Positions 6,040 to 13,738 of a stretch of DNA of 33,227 bases are shown piece after piece. The notes beneath the pieces were generated by a model. That model was not told the origin of the DNA. It did not search any database and worked only from the letters and a program-made list of their open reading frames with translations. Position 1 is the first letter of the stretch. The number at the start of each line of letters is the position of its first letter. A program made the translations under genes and the position numbers. This DNA is from Gemmatimonadota bacterium (GTDB taxonomy: Bacteria; Gemmatimonadota; Gemmatimonadetes; Gemmatimonadales; Gemmatimonadaceae), in contig CANIWQ010000021.1 in the NCBI GenBank assembly GCA_947471365.1, positions 1 to 33,227 of the forward strand, in the 5' to 3' direction.

Positions 6040-8110
6040 GCTGCAGCTCCCACGTCCCGATCGTGCTCAGGTTGATATACGGTGGCAGTTCCGCCAGCGA
6101 CACGACCGGAAGCTGCGGCATCACCGGCTCAATCAGACGGCGAACGCCAACACGGAGACCGGGCGGGACGAAGAGCGGCATCGCGCGCGCGTCGGACGCG
6201 GCGGCCGTCAAGTTCTGAAGCTCACGGAGCAATCCAGCCAACAAGTCGGGCGTGAGGAGGCTCGTGCCAGGCTGGGCGGAACGCGGAGCGAAGAGCCCCA
6301 TCAGCGACGCCTCAAGGCGCGGTCCAATCGTGATGCCGCGTAGCGAGCCGTCTTCACCCATGAACTGATTGGCAATGACGTTGCCGAGCGAACGCCGCAC
6401 ATGCTCGGTGAGCTGTTCCGGATCCTTGACCACGTCGGCGTGGTCGCCGAGCGCTTCGAGAATCGTGACCAGATCGCGAATCGGCACGCGCTCGCGGAGC
6501 AGCCGCTGCAGCACGCGGTGCAAAATGCCGAGCGAGATCTTCGCGGGCACGACTTCTTCGACGAGCGCCGGGTGCGTCCGCTTGAGCGTCTCCACCATTT
6601 CCTGCACGTCTTGACGGCCGAGCAGTTCGGCGGCGTTGGCCTTGATGGTTTCCATCAAGTGCGTGGCGACCATCGTGGTCGGCTCAACCACGACATACCC
6701 CAGCGCCTCCGCCTCCGTGCGGCGCGACGGACTGATCCAGCGCGCCGGCATCCCAAAGCTCGGGTCCGATGCTTCGACGCCGTCAATCGGCTCGAGCACG
6801 GCCCCGGTGTCCAGCGCGAGTACGAAGCGCGGCAGCACTTCGGCGCGCGCGACTTCGGAGCCACGGAGCTTGATGATGTATTCGTTGGCCGGCAGACGCA
6901 CGTCATCGCGAATGCGAATGGCCGGCACCAGAATGCCGAGGTCCACGGCGGCCTGCTTGCGCAGGAGGCTGATGCGCTCGAGGAGGTCGCCGCCTTGCGA
7001 CTCATCAATAATCGGAATGAGCGCGTACCCGACTTCGATTTCGATGGGGTCGAGTTGCAGTAAGTCTTTGAGCGGCGACGGGGCGGGCGCTTCGGCCACT
7101 TCCGGCACAATGCGCTCCGACTCGGCTTTGGCTTCGCGCTGTTCCTGTGCGTCCGTCGCGACCTTGCCAATCGTCGCAAAGACACCAGCCAGAATCAGGA
7201 ACGGAACGGTGGGAAGGCCAGGGATGATGGCGAACGAGGCCAGCACACCGCCGGTGATGTACAACGCCTTCGGCTGCGCGCCGAGCTGCGAGCTCAGTAC
7301 GTTGCCGAGGCGCGTGCCACCGGCAGACGTGACCATCAGGCCCGCGGCGGTGGAGACGATCAGCGCCGGAATCTGCGCAACGAGTCCTTCACCGACGGTG
7401 AGAATAGTGTACGTCGAGGCCGCGTCAGCAATCGGGAGGCCGCGCTGCACCACACCAATAAAGATGCCACCAAGAATGTTGATGGCCGTGATGAGCAAAC
7501 CGGCAATCGCGTCGCCCTTCACGAACTTCGAAGCGCCGTCCATCGCGCCAAAGAAATCGGCCTGACGGCTGATGGTTGAGCGACGTTCGCGCGCGGTGGC
7601 TTCGTCAATGAGACCGGCGCTCAGGTCGGCGTCGATCGCCATCTGCTTGCCGGGCATGGCGTCGAGAGTGAAGCGCGCGGCCACTTCGGCCACGCGTCCG
7701 GCACCCTTCGTAATAACAATGAAGTTGATGCCCACGAGAATCAGGAAGAGCACGAGACCCACGGCATAGTTGCCGCCGATCACGAACTTTCCGAATGCCT
7801 CAATCACCTGGCCCGCATGACCTTGCCCAAGAATCAACCGCGTAGAACTCACGTTGAGGGCGAGGCGGAAGAGCGTGAGCAACAGCAGCAGTGCGGGGAA
7901 GGAACTGAACTCCAGCGGGTCGGTGGTATACAGTGCCGCGAGGAGCACCACCAACGACAAACCAATAGAGAGCGCCAAGAACAAGTCGAGCAAGAATGGC
8001 GGCAGCGGCACCACCAGCAAGGCGATGACGAAGACGACGGCAATCGCCACGCCCACTTCGGCGATTCGCGCGCGGCGCATATCCGGACTCGGAACGATCA
8101 TGGCGCTCAT
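6029..8110 (-). CDS. flhA: Flagellar export gate protein FlhA
   Basis: Largest export-gate protein of the flagellar type III secretion apparatus; it forms the cytoplasmic nonamer ring and uses the proton motive force. It has 693 residues, the normal family size. The N-terminal half holds about eight membrane segments, and the family block GKFVIGGNYAVGLVLFLILVGINFIVITKGAGRVAEVAARFTLDAMPGKQMAIDADLSAGLIDEATARERR is present. The cytoplasmic half begins near LKDLLQLDPIEIEVGYALIP and includes HLMETIKANAAELLGRQDVQEMVETLKRTHPALVEEVVP. The start overlaps the flhB stop by 4 bases (ATGA). Confidence 0.98.
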   Translation of the reverse strand: MSAMIVPSPDMRRARIAEVGVAIAVVFVIALLVVPLPPFLLDLFLALSIGLSLVVLLAALYTTDPLEFSSFPALLLLLTLFRLALNVSSTRLILGQGHAGQVIEAFGKFVIGGNYAVGLVLFLILVGINFIVITKGAGRVAEVAARFTLDAMPGKQMAIDADLSAGLIDEATARERRSTISRQADFFGAMDGASKFVKGDAIAGLLITAINILGGIFIGVVQRGLPIADAASTYTILTVGEGLVAQIPALIVSTAAGLMVTSAGGTRLGNVLSSQLGAQPKALYITGGVLASFAIIPGLPTVPFLILAGVFATIGKVATDAQEQREAKAESERIVPEVAEAPAPSPLKDLLQLDPIEIEVGYALIPIIDESQGGDLLERISLLRKQAAVDLGILVPAIRIRDDVRLPANEYIIKLRGSEVARAEVLPRFVLALDTGAVLEPIDGVEASDPSFGMPARWISPSRRTEAEALGYVVVEPTTMVATHLMETIKANAAELLGRQDVQEMVETLKRTHPALVEEVVPAKISLGILHRVLQRLLRERVPIRDLVTILEALGDHADVVKDPEQLTEHVRRSLGNVIANQFMGEDGSLRGITIGPRLEASLMGLFAPRSAQPGTSLLTPDLLAGLLRELQNLTAAASDARAMPLFVPPGLRVGVRRLIEPVMPQLPVVSLAELPPYINLSTIGTWELQHAA

Positions 8111-9207
8111 ACAGGCAAGGCGGTTGAAGAGCGAACCGGCGCACCACGACGGGCGCGCTGGCGAATCACAAAGGCGAGGACTTCGGCAACGGCAGCGTAG
8201 AGCTCGGCGGGAATCATCATGCCGATCTGTGCCGAGCCGATCAGCGCCCAGGCCAACGGCTTATTCTCGATCACCGGCACGTTGTGCTCGTACGCGATCT
8301 GCTTGATACGCTCGGCGATCTTGCGTTGGCCCATGGCCAGTACCACCGGTGCCGGCGCTTTCAGCGCGTCGTACAACAACGCCACAGCGACGTGCGTCGG
8401 ATTGACGATGATCACGTCGGCCTTCGGCACATCCCGAAACATCTGGCGACGAATGCGCGCACGTGCCGCCGAGCGCATCCGGCCTTTCATCTGCTGGTCG
8501 CCCTCAGCCTGCTTGCTTTCCTGGCGAACCTCTTCTTTGCTCATCTTGAGGTTCTGTTCGTACTGCCACCACTGAAACAGATAGTCCGCTGCGGCCAGCA
8601 CGAGATACGCGAGCCCCGCGCTGACGAGCATCTTCACCGTGTAGTGACGGGTCGTCTCGAGCAGACTGGCGGCATCTCGCGAGGAGAGTTCGGTGAACTC
8701 CGGCCATGCCGCGTCCAGTGCGCGCCACACAGCCCATCCGATAATCGCAATCTTGAAGAGCGCCTTGAGCAACTCGGTAACCTGCCGCCAGCCGAGCATC
8801 TGACCGGCGTTCGTTATCGGGTTGATCCGCTCCCAGTTCGGACCGAGCGGCTTGAAGGTGAAGGTACCGCGGGCCTGAACGGTGGCGACCGTCAACGCCG
8901 TTACCGCCACGCCGGCCGCGAGAAAGGCAATGATGAAGAGCGTCTCACGTCCGGTCTGCTGTAGCAACGATACGGCGGCGCCTTCGCCACCGCGCATCGC
9001 GCCAACTTGCCGAAGGCCGCTGCCGAAGAGTTCGACCACGCGCGCCGAGATCGCGGGGGCCAAGGTGTTGATCGTAAAGGCTGCGCTCAGCATCAGCGCC
9101 GCGGTGCCGAGCTCCGGCGATCGCGGAATACGGCCTTCTTCCTTGGCCTCTTGTCGTTTTCGCGGTGTTGCTTCTTCTGTTTTTTCCTGGTCGGAACTGT
9201 CGGCCAT
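8107..9207 (-). CDS. flhB: Flagellar export substrate-specificity switch FlhB
   Basis: Export-gate protein whose self-cleavage switches secretion from rod/hook to filament substrates. It has 366 residues. The N-terminus SDQEKTEEATPRKRQEAKEEGRIPRSPEL is the family signature. Four membrane segments follow (about residues 35-55, 88-110, 150-168 and 190-215), then the linker ending KSKEEVRQE-type (MSKEEVRQESKQAEGDQQMKGR). The autocleavage motif NPTH is at residues 269-272. It is separated from fliR by 9 bases and overlaps flhA. Confidence 0.98.
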   Translation of the reverse strand: MADSSDQEKTEEATPRKRQEAKEEGRIPRSPELGTAALMLSAAFTINTLAPAISARVVELFGSGLRQVGAMRGGEGAAVSLLQQTGRETLFIIAFLAAGVAVTALTVATVQARGTFTFKPLGPNWERINPITNAGQMLGWRQVTELLKALFKIAIIGWAVWRALDAAWPEFTELSSRDAASLLETTRHYTVKMLVSAGLAYLVLAAADYLFQWWQYEQNLKMSKEEVRQESKQAEGDQQMKGRMRSAARARIRRQMFRDVPKADVIIVNPTHVAVALLYDALKAPAPVVLAMGQRKIAERIKQIAYEHNVPVIENKPLAWALIGSAQIGMMIPAELYAAVAEVLAFVIRQRARRGAPVRSSTALPV

Positions 9208-9216
9208 AATCGCTCC

Positions 9217-10017
9217 TCAGCGGATAGCCACGGCCGTAAAGCCGCGGGCAACGACGCTCAGCATACCGTCGTAGACACCGGACCATCCACCAAAGAAACG
9301 GGCGATGGCCGGCAAGGAGGCGATCAGCGTCAGCAAGCCGACAGCGATCTGGATCGGGAACGACACCGAAAGAATATTGAGCTGCGGCGCCGCGCGGCCG
9401 AGGACGGCTAGGGCGACGTTGGTGATGAGCACGGTAGCAATCACCGGCGCTGCAAAACGAACCCCAAACACAAAGAGCGCACCGCCCAGCTGGAGCATGG
9501 CCATCAGTCCGCCTGCGAGTGAGACCGGCTGACCCAGCGGTAGTGCGTGGAAGGAGTCGGCGAGCGCCGACAACATTTGCAGGTGCAGATTGAATGAAAG
9601 GAGGAGCGTTAGGGCAAACAGCCGCATGAAGGTGCCGAGGACCGGCAGGTTTTCATTACTGAGCGGATCGAGAATCGCCGATCCGCTCAAGCCGATCTGC
9701 ACCGCCACTACATCGCCCGCCGCTTCGGCGGCGGCAATGAGCAGGGCGGCGCCCAGGCCAATGGAGAAGCCGATGACGGTTTCGGACATGAGCGTGGCGC
9801 CGGTGATGTTCGGCACAGTCGACATCGCCGCCTGCGCCATTGGCTGGAGCAGGAGTGTCAAGATGACCACAAGCATCACGCGATAGGAACGCGGGACAAC
9901 GGTCTCAGACAGCGCCGGCGCGATCAACATCAATCCGCTCATGCGCGCCCCCGCGAGCACGAGTGCCTCGCCGGACCCGCGGGAGAACAGATCGAAAGGC
10001 GCGACGGCACTGGTCAT
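9217..10017 (-). CDS. fliR: Flagellar export gate protein FliR
   Basis: Integral membrane part of the FliP5-FliQ4-FliR1 export gate. It has 266 residues with about six hydrophobic segments. Recognisable stretches are ARMSGLMLIAPALSETVVPRSYRVMLVVILTLLL near the start, SETVIGFSIGLGAALLIAAAEAAGDVVAVQIGLS in the middle and a C-terminal FPIQIAVGLLTLIASLPAIARFF. The start overlaps the fliQ stop in an ATGA arrangement. Confidence 0.95.
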   Translation of the reverse strand: MTSAVAPFDLFSRGSGEALVLAGARMSGLMLIAPALSETVVPRSYRVMLVVILTLLLQPMAQAAMSTVPNITGATLMSETVIGFSIGLGAALLIAAAEAAGDVVAVQIGLSGSAILDPLSNENLPVLGTFMRLFALTLLLSFNLHLQMLSALADSFHALPLGQPVSLAGGLMAMLQLGGALFVFGVRFAAPVIATVLITNVALAVLGRAAPQLNILSVSFPIQIAVGLLTLIASLPAIARFFGGWSGVYDGMLSVVARGFTAVAIR

Positions 10018-10283
10018 GAGGCAAGGTTCGGAATGCTGCGCAGCAACTCAGCGGTATAGCGCACCGCCGTCTGAATCATCCACGGCAGGCCAATCAAAAA
10101 GACCATAGCGACGGCCGCGAGCTTGGGCACAAAGGCGAGCGTCTGTTCCTGGATCTGCGTGACCGCTTGGAGAATGCTGATAATCAATCCGACGATGAGC
10201 GCCACGAGCAACATCGGCCCCGCGAGGGAGGCGGCCAACAGGAGCGCGTTGCGTGCGAGGTCGAGGACGATGGAATCAGACAT
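10014..10283 (-). CDS. fliQ: Flagellar export gate protein FliQ
   Basis: Small two-helix membrane protein of the export gate. It has 89 residues from the ATG at 10283; a longer open frame to 10325 lies inside the preceding gene. Family features are LARNALLLAASLAGPMLLVALIVGLIISILQAVTQIQEQTLAFVPKLAAV, including the signature Q..TQIQEQTL.F.PK. Its start codon shares one base with the fliO-fliP stop codon (TAATG), so translation is likely coupled. Confidence 0.97.
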   Translation of the reverse strand: MSDSIVLDLARNALLLAASLAGPMLLVALIVGLIISILQAVTQIQEQTLAFVPKLAAVAMVFLIGLPWMIQTAVRYTAELLRSIPNLAS

Positions 10284-11545
10284 TAGCGAAAACTCTGGAC
10301 GAGGCCCTGAATGAGCAGCGACCACCCGTCGACGAGCACAAAGAGGAGGAGCTTGAAGGGCAGGGAGACCATGACGGGCGGCAACATCATCATGCCCATG
10401 GACATGAGCACGGAGGCCACGACGACGTCGATGACGAGAAAGGGCAGAAAGAGCGCAAAGCCGATCTGGAACGAGATGCGCAGTTCACTGGTGGCAAAGG
10501 CGGACACGAGCACCACGAGCGGCACATCTTCCGGGCGGGAGACGGCGGGCTGGCGGCTGATGCCCATGAAGGTCACGAGATCGCGTTCGCGCACCTGACG
10601 GAGCATAAACGTCCGAAACGGCTTCACGCCTTCGGCGAGCATCGTGGTCTGCTCAATCTTGCCGTCGAGCCAAGGCTCGAGTGCGGTGCGATTCACTTCG
10701 GTGAGCGTCGGCGTCATCACGAAGCCCGTGAGAATCAACGCCATCGCGGCAATCAGCTGAGCGGGCGGGGCACTCTGCGTGCCCATCGCCTGGCGGAGAA
10801 AGTGCAGGACAATGAAGATGCGGGTGAAGCCCGTCATCATCAGGATAGCCGTGGGGAGCAGCGTGAGCAGTCCCATCATGACGACGACACCGACGGTGCC
10901 AGAGAGTCGCAGGCCACCGGCTTGTTCCCCAACACGCAGATCGATGCGCGGGGCCAGCTTAGCGATCATCGTGTCAACACGCGCGACGGTCGGGCCGGCG
11001 GTCGCGGCTTTGGCGGGCGTAGCCTTCGTTGGTGCGGTCCTGGTTGCAGCGGCAGGGTTCTGGGTCGGCGCGGCTTTCGTCGGCGCCGCGTTCTGTGTCG
11101 GCGCGGCTTTCGTCGGCGCCGCGTTCTGCGTCGGTGCGGCCACGGGCGCGTTCTGCGCCGGCAGCGCACCGATGGCGAACAGCAGCGCGAATACCAGTCC
11201 GGTGGAGTGACGCAACGCTTGCCGCAGTGTGCCGCCGAATCCGCCCGTGGCATCGGATGTCGTCGGAACCGCGAGCGACTCGGCGCCGTTCGGCGTGTCG
11301 AGTTCGACCAGCAGGCGAACGCCACCTTCACCAACGGACACCGCAATGAGTTGCTCGCCGATGCGAACAATCGCGATGCCCTGACGCGGTCCGAGCGGAA
11401 GGCGCTGGATCACGTCGAGCGGAATACGGCTGGTGCCGCTGGCCGTGGTCGGCGCGTAGCGCTTCAGCAAGCGGAGCGTGAGCACGAGCAGCCCGAGCAC
11501 GAGCCCGAGCATGCCCATCACGCCGATGAACGACCCCATCGTCAC
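10283..11545 (-). CDS. fliP: FliO-FliP fusion protein (export gate)
   Basis: One continuous 420-residue frame joins two proteins that are usually separate. Residues ~5-27 are a membrane helix followed by RLLKRYAP and a small domain (IPLDVIQRLPLGPRQGIAIVRIGEQLIAVSVGEGGVRLLVEL, to ~83), the FliO pattern. Residues ~116-131 are a second hydrophobic stretch resembling the FliP signal peptide (HSTGLVFALLFAIGALPAQN). A repetitive Ala/Pro/Thr/Gln linker follows (~132-185). The rest is FliP: SGTVGVVVMMGLLTLLPTAILMMTGFTRIFIVLHFLRQAMGTQSAPPAQLIAAMALILTGFVM and a C-terminus with PFLVIDVVVASVLMSMGMMMLPPVMVSLPFKLLLFVLVDGW. The start is the GTG at 11545 (overlapping the fliN stop) or the ATG at 11539. FliO normally helps FliP assemble, so fusion would fix the stoichiometry (inference). 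Confidence 0.93.
   Translation of the reverse strand: MTMGSFIGVMGMLGLVLGLLVLTLRLLKRYAPTTASGTSRIPLDVIQRLPLGPRQGIAIVRIGEQLIAVSVGEGGVRLLVELDTPNGAESLAVPTTSDATGGFGGTLRQALRHSTGLVFALLFAIGALPAQNAPVAAPTQNAAPTKAAPTQNAAPTKAAPTQNPAAATRTAPTKATPAKAATAGPTVARVDTMIAKLAPRIDLRVGEQAGGLRLSGTVGVVVMMGLLTLLPTAILMMTGFTRIFIVLHFLRQAMGTQSAPPAQLIAAMALILTGFVMTPTLTEVNRTALEPWLDGKIEQTTMLAEGVKPFRTFMLRQVRERDLVTFMGISRQPAVSRPEDVPLVVLVSAFATSELRISFQIGFALFLPFLVIDVVVASVLMSMGMMMLPPVMVSLPFKLLLFVLVDGWSLLIQGLVQSFR
11057..11140 (-). repeat. In-frame 33-bp tandem repeat in the FliO-FliP linker
   Basis: About two and a half copies of an 11-residue unit (AAPTQNAAPTK) encode residues 136-163 of the fusion. The DNA copies are nearly identical, so they probably arose by recent slippage. 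The composition suggests an extended, flexible linker between the FliO-like and FliP parts. Confidence 0.85.
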
Positions 11546-11862
11546 GCGGCAGCCTCGATCGGGTTGAAGCCCTGCACCACGGAGGTGAGGCGGATGCCAA
11601 AGTGCTCGTCGATCACCACCACTTCGCCTTGGGCAAAGCGACGGTCGCCGACATAGATGTCCACCGGCTCCCCGGCCAGACGCTCGAGCTGAATGACCGA
11701 TCCGCGCCCGAGGCGCAGAATTTCCTGCACGGTCATCTTCGTGCGCCCGAGCTCGATCGATACGGGCAAGCTCAGGTCGAGCAACATGGAGAGCGGAACT
11801 TCGCCCTGGCCGCTGCTGGTCGTGGTGAGTTCGGCGTAGTTGGGCTGTTGGCTGTCAGTCAT
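11542..11862 (-). CDS. fliN: Flagellar motor switch protein FliN
   Basis: C-ring component that binds the export ATPase complex and CheY-P. It has 106 residues from the ATG at 11862 (MTDSQQPNYAEL...); an open frame extends upstream to 11991 but lies inside fliM. The SpoA/surface-presentation domain is clear: MLLDLSLPVSIELGRTKMTVQEILRLGRGSVIQLERLAGEPVDIYVGDRRFAQGEVVVIDEHFGIRLTSVV. This matches the family core (L.dv.l.vsveLG.t.m...evL.L..GsvieLd...gepvdi.vn...iA.GEvvvid..fgvRit). It overlaps fliO-fliP by 4 bases. Confidence 0.97.
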   Translation of the reverse strand: MTDSQQPNYAELTTTSSGQGEVPLSMLLDLSLPVSIELGRTKMTVQEILRLGRGSVIQLERLAGEPVDIYVGDRRFAQGEVVVIDEHFGIRLTSVVQGFNPIEAAA

Positions 11863-11881
11863 GGCAGTGGTCAGAGAGAGG

Positions 11882-12871
11882 TCAGCGGGTGCCCGGTGCT
11901 TCGGGATCGTCGAGGAGTCGAACGGCGAGCTTCTTGCCGATACGGCCGGCGGCGGCACTGTAGCGCTTGCCGTCGCCGAGATGCAGCTCAAGCGGCGTAT
12001 CCGTCGGAATTCCGGTGGGGATCACACTGCCGATCGGGAGGTTGAGGAGCTGGCGCATCGTGACGTTGAACGCTGGCATCCGCGCGATGATTTCCACGTT
12101 GGTGGCACGTAGCGAGTCTTCGGCGAGTTCGCGCGTCCGGCGGCGCTCCTCGTCAGAGCCCGTCATTTCCTTGACGCGCTTGGAGTCCATGGACGAGAAG
12201 AACTTGTCGAGCACGGAGATCGGTAGGCATATAACGAGCAGCGAGGTGATCGCGCCCGATTTCACCTGGATTTTGGCGACGAGCACGGGATCTTCGCGGG
12301 ACACGCCCTGCACCATCTCGGGGAACGACTCAAACGTCGTGATCGCGAGGTCGAGCCCCACGAAGTCCTGCCAGATTTCCGCGAGCAGGCCGGACATGCG
12401 TTCAACGACCATCCGGACGGCGAGCCGTTCGATCGGCGTCATCGCGCGCCGCATCAGCGCCGGATTGTCGCTACCACCAAAGAAGCGGTCGACGAGGAAA
12501 TAGGCGAACTCGTGTCCGATGTCGATGACACCTTTTTGTCCCGGCACGTTCACGATGTCAAAGCCGTACGACGCGCACGGCGTTGGCAGCGAGGCGGTGA
12601 ACTCACCGAACGTGAAGTTTTCCACGCTTTGTAGCTTGAGTTCCACCTGCCGGCGCACGCGGCCAATCAGCCATGCTTCGAGCGATTTCGTGAGGCGCTC
12701 GTACATGGCTTCGAGCGTACGGAGACGCTCTCTTGTGACGTGGCGCGCACGGCGGAAATCGTACAGCTGCAGGTCTTGGCTCGTGGCATCGCCGAGGTCG
12801 GCGGATGCCAGCGCCTCTGCCTGGCCGTCCAGCTGGGCATCGATCTCGGTCTGGGAGAGTTCATCGGCCAT
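11882..12871 (-). CDS. fliM: Flagellar motor switch protein FliM
   Basis: C-ring protein that receives CheY-P and sets rotation direction. It has 329 residues. The N-terminal CheY-binding peptide is visible as ELSQTEIDAQL (residues 4-14). The CheC-like middle domain includes LRTLEAMYERLTKSLEAWLIGRVRRQVELKLQSVENFTFGEF and FVGLDLAITTFESFPEMVQGVSREDPVLVAKIQVK. The C-terminal SpoA domain ends LLNLPIGSVIPTGIPTDTPLELHLGDGKRYSAAAGRIGKKLAVRLL. A CheY-binding motif implies chemotactic control, though no che gene is in the window. It follows fliL by 12 bases. Confidence 0.97.
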   Translation of the reverse strand: MADELSQTEIDAQLDGQAEALASADLGDATSQDLQLYDFRRARHVTRERLRTLEAMYERLTKSLEAWLIGRVRRQVELKLQSVENFTFGEFTASLPTPCASYGFDIVNVPGQKGVIDIGHEFAYFLVDRFFGGSDNPALMRRAMTPIERLAVRMVVERMSGLLAEIWQDFVGLDLAITTFESFPEMVQGVSREDPVLVAKIQVKSGAITSLLVICLPISVLDKFFSSMDSKRVKEMTGSDEERRRTRELAEDSLRATNVEIIARMPAFNVTMRQLLNLPIGSVIPTGIPTDTPLELHLGDGKRYSAAAGRIGKKLAVRLLDDPEAPGTR

Positions 12872-12883
12872 GGAGAGCTCTCC

Positions 12884-13420
12884 TTACTGAATCACAAACT
12901 GCGGAAAATACACGCTGCGGATCTTGTTCGGTCCGAGCAGCGCATCCAGGGCGGTCTTGATTTCTTTTTTGAAGCCCTCGCGGAGTAATACATCGGAGAG
13001 CTCTTCGGTCGTCTTGGTGCCGAAGATGCGCAGAACAGCGTCGCGTGATTCGATGTCGCGCTTCTTGAGTTCGGCGAGTGCGAGCGAATCGGCGACTTGG
13101 AGGCCGATCGAGAGGAGCAGAAAGCGCTGACCGTTGGAAGCGGCCGGGTTCATGACGAGGTTGTCGAGCAGGAGCACGGGGCCATCTTTGCGAGCCTCGC
13201 CCTTCGGCTCGGCTTTCGGCTCGTCTTTCTTTTCCTTGCTCGCTTCGGCGCTGTCGCCAGCCGGTCGCGGTACGAGCCGATGGGCGATGGGCGGGCCGAC
13301 AACGAATGTGCCCATCCCGATGCCCAATGCCAATCCGGCGACAATAATGATCATCCCAAGCGCCCCCCGTGAGGGAGGCGCGCTTGCTGCGGCGACTGGT
13401 TGCGTTTGCTCGTCGGCCAT
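12884..13420 (-). CDS. fliL: Flagellar basal body-associated protein FliL
   Basis: Inner-membrane protein around the stator that supports torque. It has 178 residues from the ATG at 13420 (MADEQTQPVAAASAPP). A longer frame to 13486 would start at the promoter itself, so I reject it. A single membrane helix lies at ~23-45 (LGMIIIVAGLALGIGMGTFVVGP), then a charged Lys/Glu linker (SKEKKDEPKAEPKGEARKD). The periplasmic FliL domain has LLLDNLVMNPAASNGQRFLLLSIGLQVADSLALAELKKRDIESRDAVLRIFGTKTTEELSD..REGFKKEIKTALDALLGPNKIRSVYFPQFVIQ. This is a clear family match, including the terminal VyFt.FviQ. It is the first gene of its operon. Confidence 0.93.
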   Translation of the reverse strand: MADEQTQPVAAASAPPSRGALGMIIIVAGLALGIGMGTFVVGPPIAHRLVPRPAGDSAEASKEKKDEPKAEPKGEARKDGPVLLLDNLVMNPAASNGQRFLLLSIGLQVADSLALAELKKRDIESRDAVLRIFGTKTTEELSDVLLREGFKKEIKTALDALLGPNKIRSVYFPQFVIQ

Positions 13421-13469
13421 AATATCGGTCTGGCAAAAGTCTGAGAGAACTGCTTTCGAGCTCTCTATA

Positions 13470-13485
13470 AGCAGACCCCGTGCCA
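13470..13485 (-). promoter_or_regulatory. Sigma-54 promoter of the fliL operon
   Basis: On the minus strand it reads TGGCAC-GGGGT-CTGCT: a perfect -24 hexamer, and a -12 element with the invariant GC at the right spacing. Transcription would begin near 13459, leaving a leader of about 39 bases before the fliL ATG. It lies in the regulatory gap just upstream of fliL. Confidence 0.8.
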
Positions 13486-13592
13486 CCGCGACGGCACTTG
13501 AGGTAAATTGCCGTAAGACTATGAATTACAATAACTTACAATATTGTCTAGTCAGCGTATTGTCGTAAATCATGCCGCCGACGGCTCAAATG

Positions 13593-13607
13593 CGGCAATT
13601 TTTGCCG
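13593..13607. promoter_or_regulatory. Palindromic operator (candidate activator enhancer) upstream of fliL promoter
   Basis: The sequence CGGCAA-TTT-TTGCCG is a perfect 6+3+6 palindrome centred about 123 bp upstream of the fliL -24/-12 element. It matches the sites near flgF, flgB and the activator gene. A separate terminator lies farther upstream, so this short hairpin is not needed for termination. Inferred to bind the activator encoded in this window. Confidence 0.7.
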
Positions 13608-13647
13608 GTTCATCATCGGCTCAATGTTCCCGCCCTCTTCTATATAA

Positions 13648-13677
13648 GGGGAGCCGGCCCAGTTGGACCGGCTCCCC
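13648..13677 (-). terminator. Hairpin after flgE
   Basis: A 10-bp GC-rich perfect stem (GGGGAGCCGG with CCGGCTCCCC) around a 10-base loop that can pair further, starting about 60 bases after the flgE stop. On the minus strand it is followed by CTTATATAG rather than a clear U-run, so it may need a factor or act as a 3' stabiliser. Confidence 0.6.
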
Positions 13678-13738
13678 CGTTAACTCGATCTGCTTCGCTC
13701 AGATCACATCAGTTCACGATGCTGCCGACCCTTCCGGC

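Larger units (their letters stand above)
13421..13738. other. Regulatory gap between flgE and fliL
   Basis: A 318-base stretch without a gene. It holds, in minus-strand order, the hairpin after flgE (13648-13677), a palindromic operator (13593-13607), an AT-rich stretch around 13505-13570 with a repeated TTACAATA (near 13526 and 13538) that could favour DNA bending between enhancer and promoter, and the sigma-54 promoter of fliL (13470-13485). The AT-rich part stands out sharply from its GC-rich surroundings. Confidence 0.7.

Noticed and set aside
10283..11545. FliO-FliP junction as a sequencing or assembly artefact
   Set aside because: The frame is continuous through a low-complexity but in-frame 33-bp repeat with no internal stop, and fliN and fliQ overlaps on both sides are normal.
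10253..11656. 467-residue plus-strand open frame opposite fliO-fliP
   Set aside because: Translation is dominated by His, Arg and Glu in repetitive runs, typical of antisense reading of hydrophobic gate proteins.
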